A DNA stretch of 64,000 nucleotides, taken from contig WEDG01004123.1 of assembly GCA_017591395.1 (NCBI GenBank), positions 124,001-188,000 of the forward strand, given 5' to 3'. Positions within the stretch are counted from its first letter, which is position 1. Every line of letters starts with the position of its first letter. The DNA is from Schistocephalus solidus. Taxonomy: Eukaryota; Platyhelminthes; Cestoda; Diphyllobothriidea; Diphyllobothriidae. The notes beneath the pieces were generated by a model. The model made no database searches, was not told the origin of the DNA, and worked only from the letters and a program-made list of their open reading frames with translations. Both the position numbers and the translations under genes were made by a program. Positions 47,961-60,319 of this stretch are shown here, piece by piece.

Positions 47961-48660
47961 TTTTAGCTGTCAGTCGTTTCCTTCAACATAGTTTCGAGCT
48001 ATAATAGGCAATTGAAATTGATTTGTCGCAGGTACCCTGAAGTCGATAGACGACGGTGACCTCTCATGCTTAGGAATGGGATATTTTGACCGCATCATTT
48101 ACTGCCGGATTGTTGAGATAGGCTTGTGGGCAACGCCTATTTCAAGAGACGCGCGGGATCTAGCTACGGTTTGAGAGATCACTTTCATGCACGGAATGCT
48201 ACGCCGTGATTTTGCTTGGCAATTATTTTCGTTCCGGTTTACCTGTGGTGCTCAATTCCGTTCAATGGACGTTCGTGGATAGCCATTGGCTGTGAAAAGT
48301 TTCTCAGTTATTAATGCTACATAATGAGCTAGAAAAATCGTGAATTTTCTGTTATTTCGCGCCAAAGATGGATGATTTGGAAGACAGTTACTGACGCATT
48401 TCAATTTCCACCCACTCTAACAAGACTTGTAGCCGAGTTTGACTACTGGTTTCTAAAATGCGGAAGCCTCTTCTCTGACGCAGTTCTAAACTGTCGATTC
48501 CATTGGAGATTTCTGTACTTCGAGAATTCTGGGGGAAGAGGTATGGATGGCTTGCGATAACGCATTGACGCGGATGAGCAATCGCTCGTAATTGTCGGCC
48601 GCCCAAATAAATACACGCATTTGGATTATTTATTTTATAGCAAGGTAACTTTAATGCCAG
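47961..48660. other. Unassigned stretch
   Basis: No supported feature. PLE4 upstream coding sequence does not continue here. Confidence 0.4.
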
Positions 48661-48663
48661 AAT

Positions 48664-48743
48664 GAACTCGCTGTCTGTGTTCTGGAGGGGCTGTACGACC
48701 GATTAATTTGCTGGATCAATCTCGTCCCTAGAAAAATATACTT
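48664..48743. repeat. Direct repeat R1, copy 1
   Basis: The block with tctgtgttctggaggggctg and ttaatttgct to aaaaatatactt recurs at 49132-49211 with a handful of substitutions. The microsatellite and one R2 copy lie between the two copies. Confidence 0.85.
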
Positions 48744-48788
48744 AAATTAATTCCAGCAGTCATTCTCACTTGTATCGTCACGATCAGC

Positions 48789-49045
<257 letters not shown>

Positions 49046-49082
49046 TAATACGTTTACCACTAATGTTAACGTTAGTTTCAGT

Positions 49083-49266
49083 ACAAAGCTGATAAACGTT
49101 CAAAAGTAGTGACAAGAATTCCATTCTTGAGGAACTTGCTATCTGTGTTCTGGAGGGGCTGTACGACTGGTTAATTTGCTGAATCAATCTCGTCCCTAGA
49201 AAAATATACTTTAACAAAGCTGACTAACGTTCAAAAGTAGTGACAAGAATTCCATTCTTGTGGAAC
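49083..49266. repeat. R2 direct repeat pair flanking R1 copy 2
   Basis: The words aaacgttcaaaagtagtgac and aagaattccattcttg occur at 49083-49135 and again at 49214-49266 (131-bp offset). The order is therefore R1-(TAC)n-R2-R1-R2, a partial tandem duplication. The short palindrome caagaattccattcttg lies within R2. Confidence 0.8.
49132..49211. repeat. Direct repeat R1, copy 2
   Basis: The second copy of the 80-bp block, with the same orientation and order as 48664-48743. Confidence 0.85.
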
Positions 49267-50195
49267 ATAGCAAGAAAAAACACGTAAGTTTGAAAATAGG
49301 TATCCAAGTCGGCTCTTTTGGACAGGGGAATTCTTTTACCACAGCAGGAGAGGATTGTCGCTGTGACTTGAATGTGATCTATAATGTCGTGTAGTACATA
49401 TGTTTTGTTGAATATCCGGCCGCATGTTAATAGACTGCACGTATTTTGCTCGCACAACAGAGATAGGGATGTATGATTTTTGCCGTCATAGTGTAGAGCA
49501 TACAGCTAGTTTAGAACAAGCGTCACAATCACACCTATAAAAGGCATGGTGGTCCTACAAGATTTAATTATTTTCATAGATGTCGAATTTTTAGACTGCT
49601 CTTTTGCTTAGTTGAATAAGCAGCATCTTCTCCGTTCGTACACTCACCGATTCAGCGGCCCAGCTGCTGACCTATCCTTGCTCAGCCGTCAATTAAATGG
49701 CCCAGCCGCCAATTCCTTTGCCGAAAGAATCCTGTCTGGCTCTTCTCCCACGCTTTAAAATCTGACAGTTACTCCGCCACCCTCAAACGAGCTGCGCCGC
49801 TTTGTTACGATGAACCGAAACGGAAACTTATTGGTTCGTGGGCTGTTCTGATTCTGCGTCAGTCCTTAACTGGTGTCTATACGTGGGAGTGCACCGAACG
49901 GGAATTTACTCAGTGTCAGCCCTTGTGCCCAAATAGGTTGGTACCAGTTACTGTTGCGGGCCGAGGAAAGAAGAGATGGAACGAAAACTGCTTTTTTCAC
50001 TTCCTCGTGACGAGCATGCGCATTCTTAGCTACAAAAATCTGAAGCGCTGACACCTATCACAACGGGCTACAATTTTTGTTGTCTAGAAGGTTATCAACC
50101 AAAATCGGCCCTTCCTGTGAAACGAGGGTCAAAATACACCGAGGTCTTGGTAATGTGGCCTTTGTGACGTTTGTACATAGGGGACCTTATAGAAT

Positions 50196-50246
50196 CCTCC
50201 TCCTCCTCCTCCTTCTCCTCCTCCCCTCTCTTACTCCTCCTGCCCC
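50196..50246. repeat. TCC-rich low-complexity tract
   Basis: About 50 bp of (TCC)n with TTC variants; simple sequence. Confidence 0.9.
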
Positions 50247-53200
50247 CTAATCGATGAGTGCTTTATCTGAGGTCAGGACCAATTCTTGTGTAGCACACGC
50301 CGAGAAGTGAGTTCTGCTAGCCACTGCATTATGCCCACCTCGAGTCGTATTGATTTTATCTAACTACTGGAACTCGGGGCATGCAGATAAAAAATGAGCT
50401 AGGTCCTGCGCGGTCTCTCTCACTGTAATCCAATTTACGATCCCATCAGCGATGGGCCCTCAGGACACGGGCGAGCCTCGTCACTTAGGATAGTTAAAAA
50501 TCCCAAGTGGCTGACATATCTGTCAAAAACAAAAATTCGAGATGTTATCATAGTTATTCAATCCACTATTATCAGATTATTCATTCAGTTAAGGAAAACA
50601 GGATTTTTTAGGCTGGCAAAGCCGAGGTTCTTATTCGGGGTTGATTAGTGAAAATGTTATTGGTGAATCTGAATGGGAGAAATAGAGCATACCTGAATTT
50701 ATGTTGTATACCCATTCGGGCGAAAATGAATTCAGCAAGCAGGACGTTAACTGAGTAGGATGAAAAAAAAACAACTCTTTCATAAAAGATGTCGGCGGAT
50801 AGAGAAAGAAACATCATGCCTTCCAATTTTCAACGGCCATGTACTTAGCAAACATGCCTTTTATGCATTAAAAACCACTGAGCAGGGCAACTAAGCTTTT
50901 TCCTTGTGTATATATTTGAGAACACCCCGTTTTATTTCCTATGAGGCTTCTATTAACGGGTGGCCTTGCGCCAGATTTCAGGGAGATTCAGTTGACCACT
51001 GCCCATTCACGGTTCAGTGTTTGATTTTCCATATAGCATATATAAACTATTCGCTAATTATTTTTATTTATTTTCGTGAACAAATACATTTGCATGATGA
51101 GAAATGATTAACTTATTTTCAAATATTAAATTTGCGTTCCTGAATATAAGGGTAACTTGATTGGTTTTCGCCTTGATAAGATTAATAATAATGGATGTGT
51201 TCATGCCTAGCTTTAGCTATAGATTTTTTAGGGTCATTGTGTAAAATGAATTCAAAATAATATTAGTGTTTAAAATGGTAGTTTAAAATAGCTTGGATGC
51301 ATGAACATTAAAATAGACAGTTCCAAAGTTTTTCGAAGGGTCTCAGGTAGTCAATTGTTTCTGCTATTCGGAGGTCCCTAACCCACTTGAATACCGGGGT
51401 TAGACAGTACGCATATCCATGTCATGCGAGACCGAAAGAGATTTACCGCTAAGTGACAGTTGCCCACTAGGTGATAACGAAAGCAAAATTATTGGCATAC
51501 TTCCCAATTTGGGAACAGGACCTTTTCTGGTATCATGACTGTAAAATTTAGAACGGCGTGACTGGGTCGCTATAAAAACCCTTGATACTATAGAGTAAAT
51601 GGCATATAACATCTGAAATGACACGTAGGTTCAGCATCTTTCAAATTTTAGCTTGAGCAAAACGTATTCTCTCAGTTCTTGAGAACTTTTTGTTAATAAA
51701 AATTATATATTTTCTCCACAGTAATAAAATATTTGCGATGAGTCACCATTCCTTAAATGTGCGCAGCTTTCAGTTAGTCACTCTAACTATGCTATGACAT
51801 CGGTGACTTTTTGTTATTTCTCTCTTTACGGATTCCCGCGCATGGATTAACGGCCTCCAGTTCACTCGAAAGGGCGCCGAACTACGATGCGTTGAAAGGA
51901 GGGCGCAAATGCATATGAAACCGTTGTTGGTAAAAAAAGAGACCTATTAATGTTGAGCTCCTGTTATGGCAGAGCTTTTCTTTTATTTTAGTATCATTTC
52001 ACACAAAATGCCTTTTTTAAGTCCTTCCTTGATTTTGTTATTATGGGCTTTAGAACGGTACAACCAGTTTCTCTTACAAATCATTCAAGCTGCAGGATGG
52101 TACCCTGAACATCGAAAAGCATGGATCCTTAGCTCGATTCACGCACTGCAACAAACGCGTGAATCCACAATGATTTAGTCAAAATTCTTCCCCTGCTTAG
52201 GCTGTTATCAGTAGTTGAATTGGAATGATGTGTAAGAACCGTTCGCAACTATCAAGATATCGTCTTGCTATTAAAATAGGCGCACTGTCGAGCACGGACA
52301 AGTGCTTGAAAAGGTGCCAGTTGCAGCAAGCCAAAACGCCCATGACTGATTTCAGAGTTGATTAGCATGCTGCTCAATTAAAGGCTTAGCTGGAACGTTA
52401 AATTATGCATATAAGGATAAAGCGTGTCCACCGGCAGTCGGTACTTAGTGCGAATTGCTCAGTTTATCCTTGCATTCACTTTCTATCTATCCTGATTACC
52501 GACCAAAAGTGGACTTTTCAGTTTCATCTAATGGCTGCAGGCTAAACTCTCAGAAGACCAGAGGAAGTACAATCCTGCTGCCCAACGGCTGAAGTAGAGA
52601 ATATGGCTGTTCTTACAAGAGTGGCGTACATGAATCCTGATTGCTAGCCTTTTGACCTAGAATTGCTCGACTTCCAAATGACTCCTATTTGTACCTATGA
52701 TGTCTTGGGTTGGCAGTATGATTGGCAAATGACTGAAAACAAGGCAGCAGTATTCATTCTACTCTGCTCGTTCTTAATATAAAAGTTTAAAAACACGAAT
52801 TATTAGACAATAACGAGGTTTTTGGGAAAGCGGTAAAGTTTCCTGCATCGGAAGTTAAATGACATTTTGTTTTTAAAAAAATATCGGCGATATTTTAACA
52901 TTCTTATTCGATTGAACGCTGTACCTAGGATTTATTTCCTTTTTTCCTTTAAAACTTTTTGAGCAATGTCAAAACATCTGAGGAATAAATAGGAACCTGT
53001 TAAGTTATATGTGATTGTTCGAGTGAAGGACCGATGACTCATTTAATTGGCGTCTGACCTCTGGAACTGAGATAAATTACTCACTCCACATACTTCGTGC
53101 CAGTTTGATGATGAGATGGTGTTGGAGAAGGCAAATTCAATCACACCGCATGAATGAGTTAAAGCAAGAAAAATCAGCAGGGAAGTAGGACGCCGTCCGG

Positions 53201-54175
53201 CCCACTTGGCATATTTGCCAAGGGACCACTCTTAACGCACTCTCTAGCTATCCAGTGAGCAATCTTGTTTATCTACCATTTACGTCAACTGCTCAGTAAT
53301 ACACATCTAGAGCTTTAACCACCCAAACTATCACCAGCACAGAAGCCGAAACGATTGGTAGAAATGGAGGCTGGATATTCAAAATCATGTAAACTTATCT
53401 CAGTATTTCTTTGAATTTGTGACGATTGAATATGTTACTCCACCCAAAAAACGGGAGGCAAGAAATGGTGGTATAAGCGGTTTTATGGTTGGGGTAAATG
53501 AAAACGGACGGAGAGATTTTTTGGGAAGTAACGATTAATGATTCCAGAAATGGTAGGCTATGTAAGCCCCCTTAGCCACTACTAACCCCAGGCTCATGTA
53601 AAACGTAAATGGTGTTATTATAGGTTTTACAGCTGGGCCTTCACCGTGGGCAAGCAGCGAATTGTGCGCAGGAAAGCATAAAAACAAAAAAATATCGGCC
53701 AAATTTATTATATAGGACTGTATATATCAACGGCCTCAAGCGCGAGAATAAAATAATAAGCGAAAAGTATCTCAATAAATAAAAGGCATTTGAGTAAAAA
53801 ACATTAATAAAATGATTCTATGCATGTCGTTATTTGAATGTAGGTGTTAACAGAGCCGGATTCTTCCTATAGCTATGAATAAGTAAACCAAAGCAGGCCT
53901 TCTAAAACATATTGATTAGTTAGCTATGTATATTAAACACACGAACTATCCTTATCAAAAGAGTGTATTTACGCCATTACCTTGTATAAACACATCAATA
54001 AATAAATAACACAAAACAGCTACTGGAAATTTGGACGTAAAAGGGGCAAAAAATGAAAACCAATGAATTGAATAGATATTCCAATGGAAATGATCCAAGC
54101 TCATGATAAGGAACCGCTTTACAGGAGAAATTCCAAAGAATATATCGTTAAATAGACTCTTGTGGTGGCCACGAC
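50247..54175. other. Unassigned stretch
   Basis: AT-rich, with short ORFs only and no recognisable domain or structured repeat. Confidence 0.4.
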
Positions 54176-54179
54176 TGAA

Positions 54180-54415
54180 GATTTAATTTGATTTGACAAC
54201 GGTGACAACCTAACTCCAAACCCTTTACCTATTCCCAAAACCCAAGCGTACCTCTAAGCCCCCCTTGAGCCTGACCGTAAGCTCACATCCTGATACTAAC
54301 CTCGATTCTAACCTCAACCTCGTTCCATAATTCATGCCCCCCGCACTAGCCTTAACCCTAAACTCTAACCCCTAATCCTTTAACCCAAATTTACCCCTAA
54401 GCCGAAAGTCACTCC
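54180..54415 (+). repeat. Second degenerate telomere-like block
   Basis: The stretch consists of words such as cctaactccaaaccc, tctaacctcaacctcg, ccttaaccctaaactctaac and ccttttaaccc-like forms. They share the C-rich strand orientation with the block at 29810-30000. The flanks do not match the inverted arms of the 29.7-30.1 kb element. Confidence 0.5.
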
Positions 54416-54429
54416 TTATTGTATCATTG

Positions 54430-57007
54430 AGGAAGGCACTACTGTGAAGGGGCAAAAGAAAAGTGAGATTAAATGATGCCTAACCGAACGATATTAGAAT
54501 TAATTGGAAGTATATGTTAAGTTGGGTCACCCAACCGATCGTCACCTTTGCGTTGACTACATTTCCGTAAACAAATTTTGCAAAAAATGAAGGGCGAACA
54601 CTTTAAGGAGTGGACAGAAACTTCTGTGTCATACTGCGGGCCTATAGACTATAATGTGTCTGACCGAATAGAAGACGGGTGATTTGAAGATAAAGAAATG
54701 TCAATATTCAATAAAAGCTGATAAACCACCTACCCACACAGTTATTTTTATGACATAAGTTTGGAAAATAGAAGTTACATAACACACAAAAATTTCCAGT
54801 AACGTTCAGAAGCCAATGCAGCAAAATCCTAGGCAATGAATTTCAATCAGTTCAATGCATGTTTGCAACTAGTTTCCATCCAGGCAACTATTGTAATTTG
54901 GAGGTAGTTATTTTCAAAGTCCAGAAAATTCAGTGTTCATGCTTGGTTTCAAGATGAGGAAGGAGCATGTGTCCACGTTTCACGGGCATCCTATATTGCA
55001 AATTGGAGTCACGTCAACTGTAATGTACTAACGTCATTATTTTGCTTGCATAGGAGAAATGATATACTAAGAACTACAGGTTATTTCACAACGATAAGCA
55101 CCGACCGACTTGCATTAAAAGTGGCTTATATTTAATAACAAAGGCAGGCTTTGCACGCTTGGGTTCAATGGTAATTGTTGCTATCTTGCAGACACTGTCA
55201 TGTCCTGGTAAACAAGTCGTCTGAATTTTCAGTGGCAACTGTTTTGTACTCCTGAGTAACATTAAAGTATTAAAAAGGCAACGCGGTTGGCCTGTTTCAG
55301 AAATCATACTGACATGCAGAAAAACAAAACTAAAACAGCGTGCAAAATATCAGAAGAGGTTGCGTATGAATTTTCGCAAGTCAAAGTTTTTTAGATGCTG
55401 TTATGGAAATTCGAAAAACTGCTGAACACTTAAGCAAATGCTCAAACAGAAGCTGAAAAGTACATTCCTTTGGTAAGAAGAACAATCGAACGAATGCCGT
55501 CTGAGATGGCACAAAGCAAAAGGGGCTGTATTTTTGGTTACAGCAGAAGAATGAACCTACCGAAACGAGCACTTGTTGTAATTCTGGACTCAAAACTTGC
55601 CTTTGCTGTGGAGGGCTCGAATCCCAACGAAGCCGCCAATTTTTTCACAGTTGGTCCAAAAAATTATTCAACTCTGCCCAAAACACCATTTAAATACTTG
55701 TGCGGCCTTGACGATCATACAACCTCTCACGATGCACAAAAGTGTACTTACAATCGCATATAGAATGTCTGTGGGATCGAAGCTATCGAGGAAATTTAAA
55801 ATTACATATTCATCGCCGAACCTAATGGACTCAATCAATATTTTATCCGTTCCAAAAGTGGCTTTTTCACTGAAGGCAAAATTTGCGACGCAAAATGTAT
55901 ATGCACCTTGAGCAGACCTCCGGCGAATTCTTAAAAATAATTTTTCACGCCATAGAGGATTGGCTCCCTTTTTATGATCAAATTTATGGCAGCTTACTTA
56001 ACAAGCCTCAGCACAGTTGTGGACAGGAAAATGTTGCTGCAAAAGTCCCCTGCGGCATAACTTTGTTACAATGTTCTGCAGAGGCCTATTATATTCCAGA
56101 AAACAACATTGGAAAGAGCCGAGTTACGGTTACTGCTTTTCAAAAGCGTGCTCTGAGCGTTACGAATGAACTTAAAACGCTCATGTTTCATTTGAAAACT
56201 ATACGTACCTGGTCGATTTATATATGAGGCCGCAGCTGACCTTCAAAATCCGTTGTTGAGACTCACAGTTGTATCGGAATTAAGTCTTGGATTTGCCGCT
56301 CCTGTAATCCAGTTATATCAAGGCTTAACCTCTTCACAACGCCTTCTAACTCAATATATACCCAACGTGTATATATGTATGAAAGTACGTAAAAAAATAA
56401 AACTGACCTTATTTAAATCCACGCATGTCAGCTGTTCTTGAAAGTTGACATCAAAAACAACAAAAATAGTACAAATAGTTTACTTTATTAAATCGAAACT
56501 ACAAGCAGTTGCTGGAAAACAGTCACATCACCCAAAGAACTAAATAAACTTAAGCTTCAATAAAGTATTTAATAATCATTAGAACTAGTTTTTCCATCTT
56601 AAATTAAAAAAGGCGTTAAAATGAATCAAGGTAACTTCAGAAAATTGGAGCTTATAAAACTAAGGTCAGTTTAATAACTTTTAGTGGAAAATCCGGATTT
56701 TTAAGAAGAAGATAAGCCAAGGAAGATAGGTGAGGTGGTAATGCAGTAACAGGTAAGCACGATGCTCAATGCGAATAAGATATTTTTGAATATTCCACTG
56801 GGCACTCTGCACTGGGGCCAAAATTAAATAAGAATTTTTTGTTGCAGCAGATTTTATAAATACGAAAATCACTCAGCGACAATCGTGTACTTAGTCGGTT
56901 GAAAATTCGGACTTGCATCAAATGCATGTAACTACAAATTATTTAGCCCATCCATGGTGCTGGACATGGATTCCTGTCCATTATGCATTAGTTTTCCATG
57001 AGTGTAG
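54430..57007. other. Unassigned stretch
   Basis: Several 70-115 codon ORFs between 55380 and 56230 on both strands have no family resemblance and no consistent splice context. Confidence 0.4.
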
Positions 57008-57193
57008 AGAACAATATCCAACAAGTGTTATCAAAGACTAGGTAAACTGAAATGGGCGTTTCTTGTTTACTTTCCAAAGTCAGCCAACTCCGTAAAGATT
57101 CGGTTAAGGATTTCCAATAGTTGGCTGAGTGCCGGAACTGATGCCTACCTAAACTTGTTCACAGACCTCTGTACTTTCCTAACTGTACTTCAG
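57008..57193 (+). CDS. Candidate exon, unknown protein
   Basis: This plus-strand 186-nt segment lies between an acceptor (gagtgtag) and a perfect CAG|GTAAGT donor. It is open in phase 0 for 62 codons without a Met: RTISNKCYQRLGKLKWAFLV, then YFPKSANSVKIRLRISNSWL, then SAGTDAYLNLFTDLCTFLTV-LQ. A 62-codon open frame framed by splice consensus in AT-rich DNA is noteworthy. No domain is recognised and no partner exon was found. It might be a piece of an unrecognised repeat. Confidence 0.33.
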
Positions 57194-58319
57194 GTAAGTG
57201 CCTGAGGGATGATCGCAAATAAGCCGTGAAGGGAATTTGCGTCATCTTTGCGGTATAGCTTTCGACCGCCGGGTACTCGTCACCATTCGACCACCCATAC
57301 GAGCTTCACTCTAGAGTTTCAAGGCAAATTTCATGAAGAGTTCATATTCTGTCCTATTCATGGGCTAAGACATCGAAATCCACTGCTAATCTACTTTGAA
57401 ACGCGTGTTTTTGAGTGTATAAACAAGCGCGTCATTTAGTAATCTATTTTGCTTGTCAATTATGGCTGCGCAATTTCAAAAATAGTTTGAGTTTCTTTTG
57501 GAGGACCTCACCAAGACTTTAAAATCGAGCATATTACTAAAGATCCTGAATACTCACTTTCCTTCTGAAACTTGGATGCCACTTTATAACAGTAGCTGTA
57601 AACCGAAATTCGGAAATATGTTTTCGATTGAAGAGGGTTGCTTAGGTTGGGTTTATGCTAATGGTTATCGCGCAGGGATGATATTTCAGTCACGCCAGGT
57701 TTCCGACCTTGAATGAGTTTCTTTCCGGTCACCTGCAAAAACTACACGCAGAATTTCTGTCAACATTTCATGAGATTGGCCAGCTAATGTATAGTTAGCG
57801 TGAAGAAGTTTTCCTAAAAACAAAAAACTAAACTGCATATTAAAAGAAATTATTGCATCATTAGACTGCACAGAGTTCTAAGAATAAGGATCTGAAGTTA
57901 TCACAAAACCAACATTTTACATTGACTCAGCTTTTAATCTGGAGGCTGACTACTCTTAATCCCCACCATGGCTAGGAAAATTTGGAGTGCCTCTGCGTAC
58001 TAGCAATGGGTAAATTTCATAAAACACTAATACCAAATTACAATCATTTTTTACTCAAAACTAGGCTGTCTAATTGAAAACGAAATTCCTAAAAGCTCAG
58101 GGGTCTTGGTGTTATTGGAAACCATGAGTGCACGAGCACAGTCAACCATCTGAGCTACTAGGCTCAGGTAGAAAACATTTTGTTTTTTAGCATTTGCTTA
58201 AGTTACCGACCTAACCTACTGCCACGTTTGAAATCTAATAGTCCGTATAACGGAGACTGACTGCCCAAGCACGTAATAATTCAAATTTTCTGATGATCGT
58301 CTCGTGGATGTCAAATGGA

Positions 58320-58810
58320 CTGCTTAACAAAATCTACTTCAACAGATAGGCTATTACGAATGGAGGTGATTGTTCGAGCCCCAGGTTTCTGTTGCAGTGA
58401 AGATGAAGGTCCGAGCACTGGAAAAGTAGAATTTGGGCAGGAGTCCACCATAAAGGACTGCACCGGTGGAGCAAAAAGCGAATATTTTTGTCATCAATCC
58501 ATAGTAAATGGATTGGCAGGGAGAGGAGTGGCGAATGCGGTGATTTGTTCAGGTTCACCGGTGCGGTGATGGCAAACGTCCTTGACCGGGAAGTAGGCCT
58601 AGCCAACGGGTCACGTGGACGCATCACATGATGAAGGATTTGCTTTCAGAAAACTACGCCTCCTACCGTTCCTGCTCCGTCTTGTTGACAGTTTCTATAA
58701 GCACAGCATGCTCAAGAAGTCGAAGTTACGGCTTTCCTGATATATTGGGTGTCTTTTCGGGACGGCCAGTTTGTCCTCGGGTATTCGCGAGCTGAATTTT
58801 TAGTTTTCTG
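58320..58810 (-). repeat. Left arm of a large diverged inverted duplication
   Basis: Its reverse complement aligns with 59290-59720. Shared blocks are gtccacgtgacc/cgcccacgtggtc, aggcctacttcccggtcaa/gggcctacttctcggtcaa, tatggattgatgacaaaaat/tatggatttatcaaaaatg, gtcttgttg, gcatgctc...aagtc, and ctcgggta-tcgc. Identity is roughly two thirds by eye. No ORF is conserved between the arms. Confidence 0.6.
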
Positions 58811-59289
58811 GCCATGTATTAGGCTTAAGGAGAAATGGGGATGCCTTTGTGGCCAACGGTTGGCCGCAGAGAAACACAAGGGTTGTTGCTTTTGGGTGAT
58901 CTCAAGGGCCTTTTCGCTGCTGCCTCAGTTGTTTTTGTGTGTCACCATTCATCATATGGTTGCACCTGAGTCAGATTAAGAGGCCGGTTAGCTGGCTGAT
59001 TATCAGTTTGCTCCGTGAGGATGGCGCACGTCTGTAGGACTGTTGGTCATCTAACCAGTCTTGTGCGTTGCCATTGTAATGGACGTGGTTCCGTACGACT
59101 GTTGTTCTTCTTCTGCCCATTTTTAAATTCTTTTCTACTGATGACGAATAGACAAGCCCATATTATGTCGTCTGGCAGCTACCATGTGTATCAGAACCAT
59201 GCAGATGAAGCACCGCCTGGACGTAAATGAGCAGTAGGGGCATAGTTTATCAAATTCCGTTCCATGACTTCCTCTGTCATTACACAGGC

Positions 59290-59720
59290 GAGACAGGACG
59301 ACGACTTGGTTTGCGAGTACCCGAGCATAAACGGATCGTTTGGAGATGCGACGCACATGCTGGTTGAAAGCCATGCGCTTGACTTAGAGAGCATGCGGTA
59401 CTGGCGCGATCCGGCAACAAGACTGTGCAGAAACTGCTGGAGGCGTGGGTGTCTTACAGCAATTCAATCAGCAGACACGCTGTCCCAACCCAGCTATCAC
59501 GTGATACGCCCACGTGGTCAGATTGCAGGGCCTACTTCTCGGTCAAAAGCGCCTGTCATTACCACACGAAGTAAGCGACACTAACTCGACTCAGAAACCG
59601 TTGTTTTACCCTTCCCCAAATTATGGATTTATCAAAAATGTTCACTTATTGATAAAACCCGCACAGTCACTGACGCTGGACTTCCATACGAATTCCAAAG
59701 CTGGCAGCGACCTACAGAGC
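59290..59720 (+). repeat. Right arm of the inverted duplication
   Basis: The counterpart of 58320-58810 in opposite orientation. The intervening 0.5 kb (58811-59289) shows no convincing coding sequence. The pair may be two insertions of one dispersed repeat or a fold-back element. Confidence 0.6.
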
Positions 59721-60097
59721 CCTGCGCAGTCACCTCAGGACTGCCCTCATTGGTGTCTGATTGGCCGTATGTGCCCTATAACTGTTGCTTGTTTTGGTTG
59801 CCACTTTTATCGCTGACGATGAACTCCAGTATGATTTCGAAATCTCAGACAAATACAGCCATGATTCCGGTGAGCGAAAAATCCTCTACTTCTTCTTATT
59901 CTTCTTCTCCTTTACTTATACACCTACCTGGAATGCGAACATTCACCTCTATTTGTAATCAACATACTTTTGCAGTGATCATAACTTCATCCTCTTTGCA
60001 GTCAGCCTATTGTATCCGAATCTACTGGTTCCATAAGTAACATTTGGTGAGGTTGGCTAATAAGCCGAAATCGAAAAAATGGAATGTCTTCGGTTGG

Positions 60098-60165
60098 GAC
60101 CACGTAGCGCATGCGTTGGCTACTCCAGGTCCATGCTCCTGCGTTCGTGGGTTCGAAGCTCTCAT
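60098..60165 (+). repeat. tRNA-derived SINE-like head
   Basis: cgtagcgcatgcgttggc at 60103-60120 resembles an A-box/D-arm (tggcgcagtcggttggc type). gggttcgaagct at 60149-60160 is a near-consensus B box at suitable spacing. The cloverleaf does not close, so this is a SINE or tRNA relic. Confidence 0.45.
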
Positions 60166-60319
60166 AGTCGGCTTAATTTGTAAACTCATGTTTGCAGTTA
60201 TATTTGTCGGTAATTATACATTATGTACAGCACCAAGAAAGCCAGAAGCCCCAGATGCGTATAATATGGGCCCAGTGGTAATAGGGGTTTTACAAGTGGG
60301 GCGTTGCGGCGAGTGATAT

